Translations under genes and position numbers: made by a program
Assembly: GCA_031761405.1 (NCBI GenBank)
Contig: JASEVX010000012.1
Location: 19,184,974 to 19,248,973, forward strand
Length of the DNA: 64,000 bases
Direction: 5' to 3'
DNA from: Serripes groenlandicus
Taxonomy: Eukaryota; Mollusca; Bivalvia; Cardiida; Cardiidae
Part shown: piece after piece, positions 54,082 through 64,000 of the stretch
How the letters are laid out: each line of letters starts with the position of its first letter
Numbering within the stretch: position 1 is the first letter of the stretch
Notes under the pieces: model-generated
Told to the model about the DNA's origin: nothing
What the model saw: only the letters and a program-made list of their open reading frames with translations
Databases searched by the model: none

Positions 54082-54819
54082 GTTTAAACATATTTAATTC
54101 TCATATATTTTTACATAGTAGGTTACATCAAGAAATATACAATGGAGAAATGGATTGGACCGAAAGCTCATAGCTTATTGAAGGTCCTCTCCAATAAAGA
54201 TTAATTTACAGGAAGCACGGTGAATATTTAACATGTGCAGAAAATATCAGCTTACTTAAGCTTTGTAATTTATAATACAAGAAACAGATACATAAAAGAG
54301 AGTGGGGAGAGAGAGCAAGGAAGGAGAAAGAGGAAGAAAGAGATAGATGTAAAGAGAGCAGAAATAGACAAAGGAGGGTGGTGCGCGTATGGGAGGCTAG
54401 TTAATATATATATGTCGATTATCCATACCGAATAAAATATAACATAAAAAGATACTTAAAAAGTTGCAAGTTAACAAAAAAGCAATTAAGGAAAAGGGTG
54501 AATTATCGTGAGCTAAACCGTTTGGTTCCGATTATAAATTGTTGGACTGATTCAAAAATAGCATTATTTTCTTCGATTGGTGAGTTTGGATTTCCGTATA
54601 ACAACGTATCAAGCCTAATGTTTTGAGGAAGTTCTCTTAGCATGCCATGTCTCCTATCGTTATAGCGGGGACATTCAAGTAGGTAATGTAATGTATTTTC
54701 AATTTGTCCACATGCACAAAGGGGAGAATCAATAATATTCCTGAGAAAAAGATGATGGTTGAGTCCACTACATTGTGTTCTTAATCGGGTATGTAATACC
54801 TGAGAATACCTATCCCCAA
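54082..54819 (-). mobile_element. 5'-truncated LINE fragment inserted in ORF2
   Basis: 738 bp, flanked by the 8-bp duplication ggtaatta (54074-54081 and 54820-54827). On the minus strand 54819-54503 encodes the end of another LINE ORF2: TRLRTQCSGLNHHLFLRNII, then DSPLCACGQIENTLHYLLEC, a C-x-C-x7-H-x4-C finger. The rest (54082-54500) is its 3' UTR, with a purine-rich tract at 54296-54365 on the plus strand. Confidence 0.85.
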
Positions 54820-54827
54820 GGTAATTA

Positions 54828-56640
54828 TACATGTGTAGCGAACGATGGTCACAGTGTAGTTGATTATCATATCGCATCGAGCGAGTTATTTTCGCTAGTG
54901 TCGTACTTTAATATTGAAGAAGTTGATGGTTCCGACCATTTTCCTCTATATGTACAATTTAAATTTAATTGTTCAAAAAATGTTTCATCGTCTGCATGCG
55001 GAAATAAACAGCTACACACATATGATAGTTTTAAATGGGATGATAGTAAGGAGGATACATTTTATGAAGTTTTCAATAGTAAACTAACTGAAGTTTCAGA
55101 AAATATTTTACAAAACATTGTGATAAGTGCAAACTCTGGTATTCAGTCAATAGTTGACTTATATCAGAGTACTGCAATAACATGTGGCTTAAAAAGAAAA
55201 AAGCATCACAAATCGGAAAACTGTTCAAAACCCCAGTGGTGGGACACAGAATGCTCTTTGGCTAAACAGGGGAAATATTCATTGTTGAGAAGATTTAGAT
55301 GGTCTAATCTTGAGTCAGACTTTAATTTATACAAACTGTCTCGCACTTCCTTCAAATATATCTGTCGCAGTAAGAAAAATGCATACCAGCGTAACAATAG
55401 ACAGTTACTTTTGGATTGTAGAAATAACCCTAACCAATTTTGGTATTTGGTGAATAAGCAAAAATATAAAATCGAAAATGTAAATCATATTAGCAGTTGT
55501 GAATGGGTCAAATATTTTAGTAGTTTATTATTCAAAGACAACCAACAACCTATACAGGACATAAATATTAATAGTTCCCAATCAAATAACACAGCCGTTG
55601 ATTATCTATTAAATTCTCACTTTTCAGATGAGGAAATAATTAGAAGTATATCAAAATTGAAAAAGGGAAAGGCACATGGTAAGGTCGGAATCGGGGCGGA
55701 ATTCTATAAGAAAACATGTTTTGAAATATTGCCATTTCTAAACGTTTTATTTAATAATGTTTTAAATACTGGTAATTTTCCAGAAATGTGGACAGAAAGT
55801 GTTATCATACCATTGTATAAATCTGGTGCAAGAAATGACCCATCTAATTATAGGGGTATTTCGCTTCTTAATACTATGTACAAAGTTTTTTGTCGTATAT
55901 TAACTGATAGGCTGACCCGTTGGGCCAATGAACTTAATATAATAGATGAAGCTCAAGCTGGATTTAGAGCTGGTTATTCTACAGTTGACAACATGTTCTG
56001 TTTACAGAGTATTATTCAAAAGTATACCTCTAAGACTGGCGGTCGCTTCTACGTATTATATGTAGACTTCCAAAAGGCATTTGACTCTGTAAATCACTTC
56101 AATCTCTTTTCGTCCTTAATACGTAAGGGCTTAACTGGTAAAATATTACATGTACTTTTATCTATGTATAGTAAAACAAGGGCGCAAGTTAAGATTGACC
56201 GTAATCTCATCTCTGAGTCATTTTCTTGCAATATTGGAACAATTCAGGGGGACTTATGTTCGCCACTTATATTTAGCATTTATATAAATGAGCTATGTAC
56301 AGATCTTAGAGAAAAATGCAGTAATGGCATATTTGTCACAAACAACGTCCCAGAAATATACTGTCTCCTTTTCGCAGACGATGTAGCAAATTGTGCAGAC
56401 ACCGCAAACAATCTACAACAACAACTTAATGTTATTTCCCAGTATTGCAACGACACTGGTATGAAAGTAAACTTAAAGAAAACTGAAATTATGGTTTTTA
56501 GAAATGGTGGGCCGTTAAGAAACTACGAAAAATGGAAATTAAATGACGAAATCTTAAAAGTTACATCCTGCTATAAGTATATGGGTCTTGTATTCAGCCC
56601 TAAACTGTCATGGTCCAAAGCAAAGACAAGCTATGTGCAC
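54828..56640 (+). pseudogene. LINE ORF2, endonuclease end and reverse transcriptase
   Basis: Continuous frame. Reverse transcriptase landmarks: PSNYRGISLLNTMYKVF, EAQAGFRAGYSTVDN, YVDFQKAFDSVNH (motif A, first catalytic D), GTIQGDLCSPLIFSIYINEL (motif B), LLFADDVANCAD (motif C, two catalytic D), GMKVNLKKTEIMVF. The usual K-S-P-G-x-D-G before this is altered to KAHGKVGIGAEF. A frameshift near 56610-56640 moves the C-terminal part to another frame. Motifs place it in the CR1/L2/jockey group. Confidence 0.88.
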
Positions 56641-57602
56641 AAAGTAGAAAAGCTATTTTTACTATTAAACGCTTTCAATACAACTATGGTAACTTTCAAC
56701 ATCATGAAATATTCAAATTATTTGACAGTATGGTTGTTCCCATCCTTACATACGGTTCCGAGCTATGGGGTCATTCATACTCTGATGTCGTCGAAAAGGT
56801 CCAACTATACTTTTGCAGATACTTTTTAGGGGTTAACCAGACTGTCAACAATAGCATGGTCCTAGGAGAATGTGGAAGATATCCGTTATGTGTTATATAT
56901 TTTACAAAAATAATATCTTATTGGTTAAAACTATTGCATATGCCGCAACACCGGTACCCACGAAATTGTTACTTAATGTTAAAAGCCATTGACGATGCGG
57001 GAAGAGTTACATGGGCGTCAAAAGTAAAAGATTTATTATACACGTATGGCTTTGGTAATGTCTGGATTTCTCAAGAAGTTGGTAACTGCAATGTATTCTT
57101 ATCTAGTTTCAAACAGCGCATCAAGGACTGTGTTACACAAAATTGGCATGCCGACATAAATGAATCCTCGAGATGCAACACTTATAAATATTTTAAATCC
57201 CTACTAAACCCCGAATCATATTTAAATATGGACCTATCGTTCCAGTTAAGAAAAGCTCTCGCTAGATTTAGATGCTCTAGTCATAAACTTAATATTGAAT
57301 TGGGTCGTCATCATAACATAAACAGAGAGGATCGAATATGCTTTTACTGTTTATTGACAAAAGATGTTATAATTTTAGAAGACGAGTATCACGCATTTTA
57401 CATTTGTCCAAGATTCGAAGAAGAAAGAAACAAGTTCCTTTTTAACTGGTACACTGGTAACAGAGAGCGCGAGGGTTTTTATTTCTTGTTAAAAACTAAC
57501 AATGTTGTGACTCTAAGAAAAGTAGCTATTTTCGTTTCAAAAATTATGAAAATGGTCGACAATCAAAACATTGCCGTAAATCTTGATCTACATCAATTGT
57601 GA
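56641..57602 (+). pseudogene. LINE ORF2, C-terminal region
   Basis: Frame-shifted continuation. MVVPILTYGSELWGHSYSDV, then LGECGRYPLCVIYFTKIISY, and a C-terminal ICFYCLLTKDVIILEDEYHA/FYICPRF, a C-x2-C-x(n)-H-x3-C finger typical of this LINE group. Ends with TGA at 57600-57602. Confidence 0.85.
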
Positions 57603-57742
57603 GAATGATGTACCCACTTGTACACATGTATGTATTGCCATCTTTTATCAAACATCACTTTCAAGAAAAAAAAAGAGTTGTATGCTGTATTATGGGCCTG
57701 AGGCCTTTATTTACAAATAAAATTTCTGTATTCTGTATTCTG
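57603..57742 (+). mobile_element. LINE 3' UTR and tail
   Basis: Ends aataaaatttctgtattctg then tattctg, so the tail is an (attctgt)n repeat rather than poly-A, as in CR1/L2 elements. A hairpin gggcctgaggcct lies just before. Confidence 0.7.
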
Positions 57743-57868
57743 TCGGTGTGTTGCACTGGAATTATTTTTAAATGAGTTATGGCCCCTTGAATTTGATTGA
57801 GTGATAAGAGAGATATTGGTGGGAAGAGATCATTTTACTAATGAAATTTTAAACACTTTACCGGTCAG

Positions 57869-58090
57869 TGACCCTTTCCCACATACATACAATCTGCAGC
57901 AGACGACTATGATAACATCTAGGCAAAAACACCGAAAATGTCTTTAAATGAAGATATATTTACAGAAGTTGAAAACCTTGTGGCAAAAGGAGAAATTGCT
58001 CATTATGGCGATTTCCTCGTTTACCACAATGTTTTCACAAACCGTCTGCTTCAGAGACGTCAGAAAGTGTATATATGTGGGAAAGGGTAA
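57869..58090 (-). mobile_element. CCCTTTCCC MITE without TTAA on the left
   Basis: ACCCTTTCCCACATACATAC...GTGGGAAAGGGTAA, with gcagcagacgactatgataa and a central gctcattatggcgattt. Ends slightly mutated. Confidence 0.7.
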
Positions 58091-58422
58091 ATACATACCG
58101 GAGTTGACCTGATTAGAGAAGGTTTACCCATTCTAGGAATGTTAATTCGGGGCACAGTGTCGAACAGGCTAAACATATGTAGTAACATAATGCTCAATTA
58201 TACGGGCATATGGCACGGTTTTTAATCAAAGCGCTGAAAAGCATTTATGGTAATGTGGCATCTGTAAGGTGAAAAGATATTTTATAGTTTATATGGACAA
58301 ACATTGTTGAAACAAGGTATTATCGACCTGTACACAAACTAAACCAAATATATTCTATTCTGTTTCAGGAATAATTACTCTATACTTCTATCCCCCCTAA
58401 GACGGAATGTATCGGCCCGGAT

Positions 58423-58672
58423 CATCCTCGGTACCCAGGCTATTCATAAAATATATGATACCCTGGGTAAATTGGCTGTGAAAATCTCGTACTTATGAAT
58501 AATTAATGAGGTGAAATGTAGCCGCTTGATTGGCCGCATTACACAAACCTCATGCGATACGAAAAGTACAGTGTAGTTACGGAGGAAATCGTGGTGCATG
58601 CTTTACGAAGTTTCGCTAGCCAATTTGCCCAGGGTATCATATATTTTATGAATAGTCTGGGTGCCGAGGATG
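58423..58672. mobile_element. hAT-type MITE with 8-bp target duplication
   Basis: Inverted repeats of about 60 bp (catcctcggtacccaggcta... and ...tagtctgggtgccgaggatg) flanked by gcccggat at 58415-58422 and 58673-58680. The surrounding sequence (gacggaatgtatcg, ctgcgcgaactgcacaggct) is the GTTCCACGAG MITE family, giving the empty site. Confidence 0.85.
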
Positions 58673-58989
58673 GCCCGGATTAGTCTGCGCGAACTGCACA
58701 GGCTGATCTAGGTCGATATATTACGCCGTCCATAATGCTAGTTTTCTGGTGGAATGGCTCATATATATACGTGAAGTCAGCTTTTGTTCACGACTATTTT
58801 TTCTGTCTGTCCGGCACGCTTAAGCTGATCCGGATCGATACTTTACGCAGAGTCCACACTGTTGGTTTTCTTGTGGGACGGCTTATTTGCATTATTAAGT
58901 CCACATGCGATAGTCATTTCGATGTTCACACCTTGCATAACATTGTATACTTCACATACACTATTTGAATCAAAGTAGCGACAGAAGGC

Positions 58990-59110
58990 ACCCTCTAGAT
59001 AAGGGACGTTATTGTGGGTACTCAAATTAATCGTGTCAGTGACATTCTTTTGAGTACCCACAACATAAGTTTTATTTAGTTCTCAGAGAGATATCGTCGA
59101 AGAAAGACCT
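58990..59110. mobile_element. GATAAGG-family MITE, short
   Basis: ctctagataagggacgttat, palindrome gggtactcaaa...ttttgagtaccc, then agagagatatcg. Confidence 0.55.
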
Positions 59111-59126
59111 TTGTACTCCTCCATAC

Positions 59127-59373
59127 CGAGGGCTTGGCGTGAAACGGTTGTAACTCAAATTGGTCTTTTTTTTACGATGTTAATCACTTCGCCATAAAGG
59201 CTTTATAAGCGTTAAATCATTTTTCTTGGTAAACAATGGAAATTTAGGTGCCATTGCTCGTTCTGAGCAATGGCACCTAAATTTGCATTGTTTACAAAGG
59301 GGTCATAACTGCCCCTAAACCAGGGTTTTCAAAATAGGTTTTTAGTTACAACCGTTTCACGCCAAGCCCTCGA
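59127..59373. mobile_element. MITE with CGAGGGCTTGG inverted ends
   Basis: cgagggcttggcgtgaaacg at left, cgtttcacgccaagccctcg at right, central gtgccattgctcg/cgagcaatggcac. Nearly identical to 17021-17268. Confidence 0.85.
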
Positions 59374-59464
59374 TATTCAATCGTTCTGGTACGGCACAGT
59401 CTGATATGCTCGGTTGGTGGGTGCCCAAGCACGTAGTTTGCCTGGCAAACACAATATGAACCGA

Positions 59465-59680
59465 ATTACGAGAAAACCAATTGTGTGCTCTCTGCGTAAC
59501 ATATCGACCCAGACCAGCTTAAGCATGCCGCGCAGGCTAAACCAGACAGACACATTTCGCTTCCAGTGGATTTTCTGTTTCAGGAATCAGTGCTCTATAT
59601 CTCTATCCCCCTGAGACTGATATGGGTCGATATATTACGCAGAGACCTTTATGTTGGTTTTTCTCATGGAACGGCTCATA
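59465..59680. mobile_element. GTTCCACGAGAAAACC-type MITE
   Basis: Left gagaaaaccaattgtgtgct, right atgttggtttttctcatgga; internal acatatcgacccagaccagc and its rough complement. Confidence 0.6.
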
Positions 59681-59689
59681 TATATTCCG

Positions 59690-59950
59690 GGATGTTGAAA
59701 GGGTATCTGGTCTCTGGACTGCTCCGGAGATGAAAAGGTGCCTGGTACTTGGCAAAAACAATATATGTTGGGCCATGTGAAGGTGCCTTGTACCGGATAA
59801 CAACTTTATTATTCGGGATTTTAAAAGATGTCTTGTGCCTGGGAAACAAAAAACATTTCGGAATGTAAAAAGGTATCCAGGACAAAGGTGTCTCGTCGTT
59901 CAAAGATGACCTTCACTTCCATTCAGAGTGATACTAGGACAAAAAGGACT
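59690..59950 (+). repeat. Degenerate tandem repeat, about 45 bp
   Basis: Phrases like aaaggtgcctggtacttgg, gaaggtgccttgtaccgg, aaaagatgtcttgtgcctgg and aaaaggtatccaggac recur. Poorly conserved. Confidence 0.45.
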
Positions 59951-60090
59951 GTCACTTCCAATAAGAGTGATACTATAACAATGCCTTTGCATCACTTGTA
60001 TAGTACATTAACATCAATTATTGTTTTTGACGGACTCCTGTTTTATTTCATTCACTCTTTGAAAGTAGCGGGATTCTCTTTTCTCTTTGG

Positions 60091-60260
60091 GACCACCTCA
60101 TTGGTGTAGTGGTAGAGCGTCCGCCTCGGAGGCGGAAGCTCGTGGGTTTAATTCCCGAACAGGTCATACTTAATATTTAAAAATTGTAGTTATAGCTTTC
60201 CCGTCTTGGCACTCGAGATTATAGAGCTAGTATTACGGCTGTTCTCAGCTCAATAATAAA
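60091..60260 (+). mobile_element. tRNA-derived SINE with Pro(CGG)-like head
   Basis: gaccacctcattggtgtagt (A box), anticodon stem tccgc/gcgga around ctcggag, ggtttaattcccg (degenerate B box), acceptor gacc...ggtc. It continues as SINE body (gtcatacttaatatttaaaa) and so is not called a tRNA gene. Confidence 0.7.
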
Positions 60261-60537
60261 TCAAAAGGTAGCACGCCTTATAAAATTATCTTTGTCCACA
60301 AATGATATAGTGTACTAAACAAATACAAGTTCAAATATGTATTTAAGTATAGAGGCCACCGGCCAATAATACAACATATATATACAATACAGTATAATGT
60401 ACAAGAGTGACATGTGGTAGTGATAATTTGAATTTGTTTAAATTAAAAAAACATATTTATCAACATTTATTTTCCAATTGATCTTTACCTATCGATATGT
60501 ATATGAGCGTATTTACGAAACGAACTGATGATTGTCA

Positions 60538-60938
60538 ACATTAAACAATGATAGGTTTACCACTATGGTTTACACTACATTAAACAATAACAGGTTTACC
60601 TCAATGGTTTACGCTGCATTAAACAATAATAGGTTTACCACTATGGTTTACACTACATTAAACAATAATAGGTTTACCACTATGGTTTACACTGCATTAA
60701 ACAATAATAGGTTTACCTCAATGGTTTACGCTGCATTAAACAATAATAGGTTTACCTCAATGGTTTACGCTGCATAAAACAATAATAGGTTTACCACTAT
60801 GGTTTACGCTGCATTAAACAATAATAGGTTTACCACTATGGTTTACGCTACATTAAACAATAATAGGTTTACCACTATGGTTTACACTGCATTAAACAAT
60901 AACATGTTTACCTCAATGGTTTACGCTGCATAAAACAA
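60538..60938 (+). repeat. 39-bp minisatellite, about 10 units
   Basis: attaaacaataataggttta plus ccactatggtttacact, units at 60538, 60577, 60616 and so on. Two variants alternate (accactatgg and acctcaatgg). 39 is a multiple of three, so one frame stays open as LNNNRFTTMVYTA repeats until TAA at 60775. Confidence 0.93.
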
Positions 60939-60939
60939 C

Positions 60940-62240
60940 ATCCTTCAAAAAGCCATTGTGATATGAAACAACGAAATCAGCTTGCTTATTAAGCAAGACC
61001 ATATATTATTGTGTCAATAGTCTTATAGAATGACAGAAAAATTACTCTACACTGTATAGGCTTTCCCTATTGTTATACAATCGATACATTGCTGTTTTAT
61101 ATTCCGAATTGTTTACATGTATGTTATTGCATTATGGGTAATAAAATGTTGAAATAGAACAATTATTGCATACCGAAGAATTTTGATCAGATAAATATCA
61201 AATATCGATAAGCCTATCTGCGGTCTGAAACAATTCATTCGTTAATCTCCGTTAGGTTCCGTTATTGACCGATAATTGATCACACGCTGTGAACGGGGTA
61301 ATAAAACAATTAACGCCTCGGGGATAGTCGTGTCGGACAGTTAGTCAAATAAACTGATTTATAGCTTCATATGGATAAAACCAAAACATCTGTAAATTAA
61401 TAGTATTTATTGACACACGTTCCATGTTAACCAGTATATACATAAGCATCTACATGATGAAAAGTAACAAATAGACTAATGATATACATATAAGTATGCA
61501 AAATCTCCATGGCTAAATCATGGATGTTGAACAAAATTAAATAACAATTGAATAGAATGGAAATTATTAATTAATAATTGATTAATGATTAATGATTACT
61601 GTCTCCAATTTATACACTGTTTTTAAAACCAGTGAACTATTGATGCGTCAAAATGCGTATGTATGGGTAAAGTCTGATATTTGTAAATTGCGGTCAATAG
61701 AGTTGATTGAAATTTAGTTTTTAATTCACAACATAGTAAGGTGGGTTTTATCTTAACCTTTTCCCACATACACACGCTTGCCAGAAACCAGAAACAGAAA
61801 AAAACACGCATTATATCATTTACGGCAGGAATGTTTTACAGCAGTAAATTACCAATTTACGTTCTGTTACTAAATGTATAATATACCCCTTCTATTCGCG
61901 AGTGTAGGATAAAAAGAAACAGGATAAAAATTAACAGGACAAAAAGCAACGGACAACAAGAAAACAGGATAAAAAGCAACACATTTTCCAAAATACAATG
62001 CAAATTAATATGTTTAAGTCTACAAATATGAAAAAGACACAAACTAGCAGAGGATTAATGTATCTTCTTGATATTGTAATGATTTTCTTTAATTTTGATA
62101 CATTTTTGTTTGTTTAAAATTGTTCAAAAAAATTTAGTCTGATTAAACTATTTACAAACCTACAATAATATATGTAACTCAATTAAAAGTGCTAATATTT
62201 GTTTCACTTTGCAATGCTTTTTTACGTATTATGCATATCT
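60940..62240. other. AT-rich, no gene seen
   Basis: Only short open frames. A MITE-like piece ttaaccttttcccacataca near 61752 and a taaaaagaaacaggataaaa repeat at 61908-61985. Confidence 0.35.
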
Positions 62241-62249
62241 GTGTGAAGA

Positions 62250-62530
62250 TGTTTGAAAAAGCGAAAGGAAAACATTGTGGGAGAAGAGACATTGCTCATA
62301 ATTAGCAATTTGTCCCTTTCACGCAATGATATATTCTGTCAACAATTAAAACAAATATTAGAACTGTTGCTAGTCTTCTGTCAGATGTTAAAAAAAGGTT
62401 GAAGAAAACATTATTGGAAAAGGAGAAATTTATTATAATGAGCATTTTTTTCTGTGCACGCAATTATATTTTCTGTCAGATATTCGAAAAGGTGGAAAGA
62501 AACATTGTGGGGGAAAATGGAAAAAATAAT
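62250..62530 (+). repeat. Degenerate MITE-like palindromic repeats
   Basis: Three related blocks: gaaaacattgtgggagaaga with gctcataattagcaatttgt; gaaaacattattggaaaagg with ataatgagcat; gaaacattgtgggggaaaat. Relatives of the CCCTTTCCC family core. Confidence 0.45.
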
Positions 62531-62539
62531 TGCAATTTC

Positions 62540-63590
62540 AGATAAATAAAGTTAAAATTTCGCATAAACAAAACATAAATTCTAAATACATTTATTGAAA
62601 TGTTTCTATGTATTCAATCAAAGGAAAAAATATTAAACCTGAAATGAAAATTGCTTATTATCCTGTTTCTTTTTGTCCGATTACCCCTATTCGCAGTTGT
62701 TAAAGATACATCATTTCACATTGAAGATTATCGTATAAATCATGTATATATTATTAATGATTGTGTAATAGGGATACGCGACTCGCTTCAGACCCCCTGG
62801 TGATAACAAATTGACTTTATGCGGGTAATAAAACTTCGGGTAAAATCGGGAGCATTGCCGGACTTTCACGAACAAATTCGAAATCATGAAGTTACAAATA
62901 TATCTTCAAAAAACACCATCTAAATCTGAATTTATTTTGATGAAATAAAAATTACATTGTAGATGAAGAAGTGCAGCATCCGAGACCGTTTGCACCTAAG
63001 AAATATATATAATAATATTTGATATACATCGATTATAAGTGAATTGGTACTTTTATTTTGTTCTTTGTCTATATGATATTGACAACGTTTATGTAACCTA
63101 AAAAAAGACCATTTAAATCATATTTTTCTCGAAAAATAAAATATACATATTAAAGATAGATAATTATATTTTATGGAGCCGTTTGCACCTAAGCGATAAC
63201 TTAATTAATTAAAGAGTTATAGTGCGTTAAAGTTACAGCTACTATTTATTTCCATATGGTAAATTATCCCCGATAGCAATTGCCGGTGAAATAATTCTTC
63301 CACATGGAATAGCAAAAAACAATCATTGAAGAAACACGATTACTCCTTGATTCAACGAACTAATGATTCGACATTTTAAATATAAAAGTGACGTGCATGT
63401 ACTAAAATGTCATTATAAGTGTAACATGTTAAAGAAATCATGTCCATATCTACAAATCCTGATGCTTGACAAATACCATTTAGTTAAAGTATTTTCAAAC
63501 GATTTCATCTCTCAAACTACATTACTACCAGAAAAGCGGTTAAATGGAAAATGACACCCGACACATGACGGATAATGGAGAAAATAAATT
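62540..63590. other. AT-rich, no gene seen
   Basis: The phrase ccgtttgcacctaag occurs at about 62986 and 63180, a short dispersed repeat. Nothing else recognised. Confidence 0.3.
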
Positions 63591-63599
63591 AAAATATTG

Positions 63600-63862
63600 G
63601 CCGTCCCACGAGAAATCAACAGTGTGCACTCTTCGTAGAGTATCAACCCGGATCAGCATAAGCTTGTCGCACAGGCTAACCCGGACAGAAACTTTTCGCC
63701 TCCTGTGGAGATCCTGTTTCAGGAATCATTATAGTATACCTCTATCCCTTCTGAGACAAAATGTGTCGTCCCGGATCAGCCTCCGTGGACTGCGCAGGCT
63801 GATCTTGGTCGATACATTACGCACATAATGTTGGTTTTCTCGTGGAACGGCTCTTATGGTTA
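63600..63862. mobile_element. GTTCCACGAGAAAACC-type MITE
   Basis: Left gccgtcccacgagaaatcaa, right ttggttttctcgtggaacgg. Carries ccggatcagcctccgtggac and ctgcgcaggctgatcttggt. Confidence 0.7.
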
Positions 63863-63905
63863 AACAACATAATTGAACACTTAACCACTTAGCTCACGTG
63901 ATATA

Positions 63906-64000
63906 TCGAAGGCTTGGCGTGAAACGGTTGTAACTGAAATTGGTATTTGTTTACCAAGGTAAATCACCTCGCCATAAAGTCTTTATAAGCGTTAAACATT
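63906..64000. mobile_element. GGGCTTGG MITE, cut by the window end
   Basis: cgaaggcttggcgtgaaacg, ggttgtaactgaaattggta, ttcgccataaagtctttata style sequence as in 59127-59373. Confidence 0.75.

Noticed and set aside
54235..54435. 66-codon ORF rich in Arg/Glu
   Set aside because: Purine-rich antisense of the inserted LINE's 3' UTR.
60091..60165. Functional tRNA-Pro gene
   Set aside because: The B box is degenerate, the T stem mispairs, and the sequence runs on into a SINE body shared with 16.1 and 21.5 kb.
60538..60938. CRISPR-like appearance of regular short repeats
   Set aside because: Units follow each other directly without unique spacers, and the genome is eukaryotic.

Overview
The window looks like nuclear DNA of a mollusc, most likely a bivalve. 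The basis is AT-rich sequence, spliced genes with long introns, several tRNA-derived SINE families, very many short non-autonomous DNA transposons, an APE-type LINE carrying a 2A peptide, and a Polinton/Maverick-like remnant. The species is inferred from repeat style only. I see no bacterial operons, no CRISPR array, and no free-standing tRNA or rRNA gene.

Two host genes can be reconstructed. They diverge from a shared promoter near 23.0 kb. On the minus strand, a non-coding first exon (about 22.87-23.0 kb) and coding exons at 21149-21259, 19440-19604, 16269-16388 and 14726-14858 encode the first ~176 residues of a single-pass membrane protein with an SPFH/band 7 domain. Its later exons were not found and may lie left of the window. 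On the plus strand, exons at 23084-23182, 28247-28370 and 49775-50241 join in frame to a complete 229-residue DUF218/YdcF-like protein. Its second intron is about 21.4 kb and is almost entirely mobile DNA.

Layout: 0-13 kb holds five dispersed copies of an exon-like block that looks like a terminal exon, separated by repeats. 13-23 kb is the SPFH gene, riddled with MITEs. 23-28 kb is intron 1 of the DUF218 gene, with an interrupted LINE. 28.4-31.9 kb is a deleted Polinton-like element with inverted repeats of about 200 bp, carrying pieces of a protein-primed B-family DNA polymerase, a C2H2 finger ORF, an unassigned ORF and an integrase. 32-49 kb is a mosaic of tandem-repeat elements with Helitron-like ends, SINEs and microsatellites. 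49.8-50.2 kb is the last DUF218 exon. 52.2-57.7 kb is a near full-length but broken 2A-containing LINE, split by another LINE fragment. 58-64 kb is MITEs, one SINE, a 39-bp minisatellite and AT-rich DNA with nothing recognised.

The most interesting signals are: the precise A|T insertions of TTATACCCCC...CTAG/CTTG elements, one with an empty-site comparison inside a SINE; a three-level nest at 45.5-48.8 kb; TTAA MITEs lying within 5-50 nt of most exon borders; the repeated terminal-exon array; and the Polinton remnant 17 nt from a splice donor.
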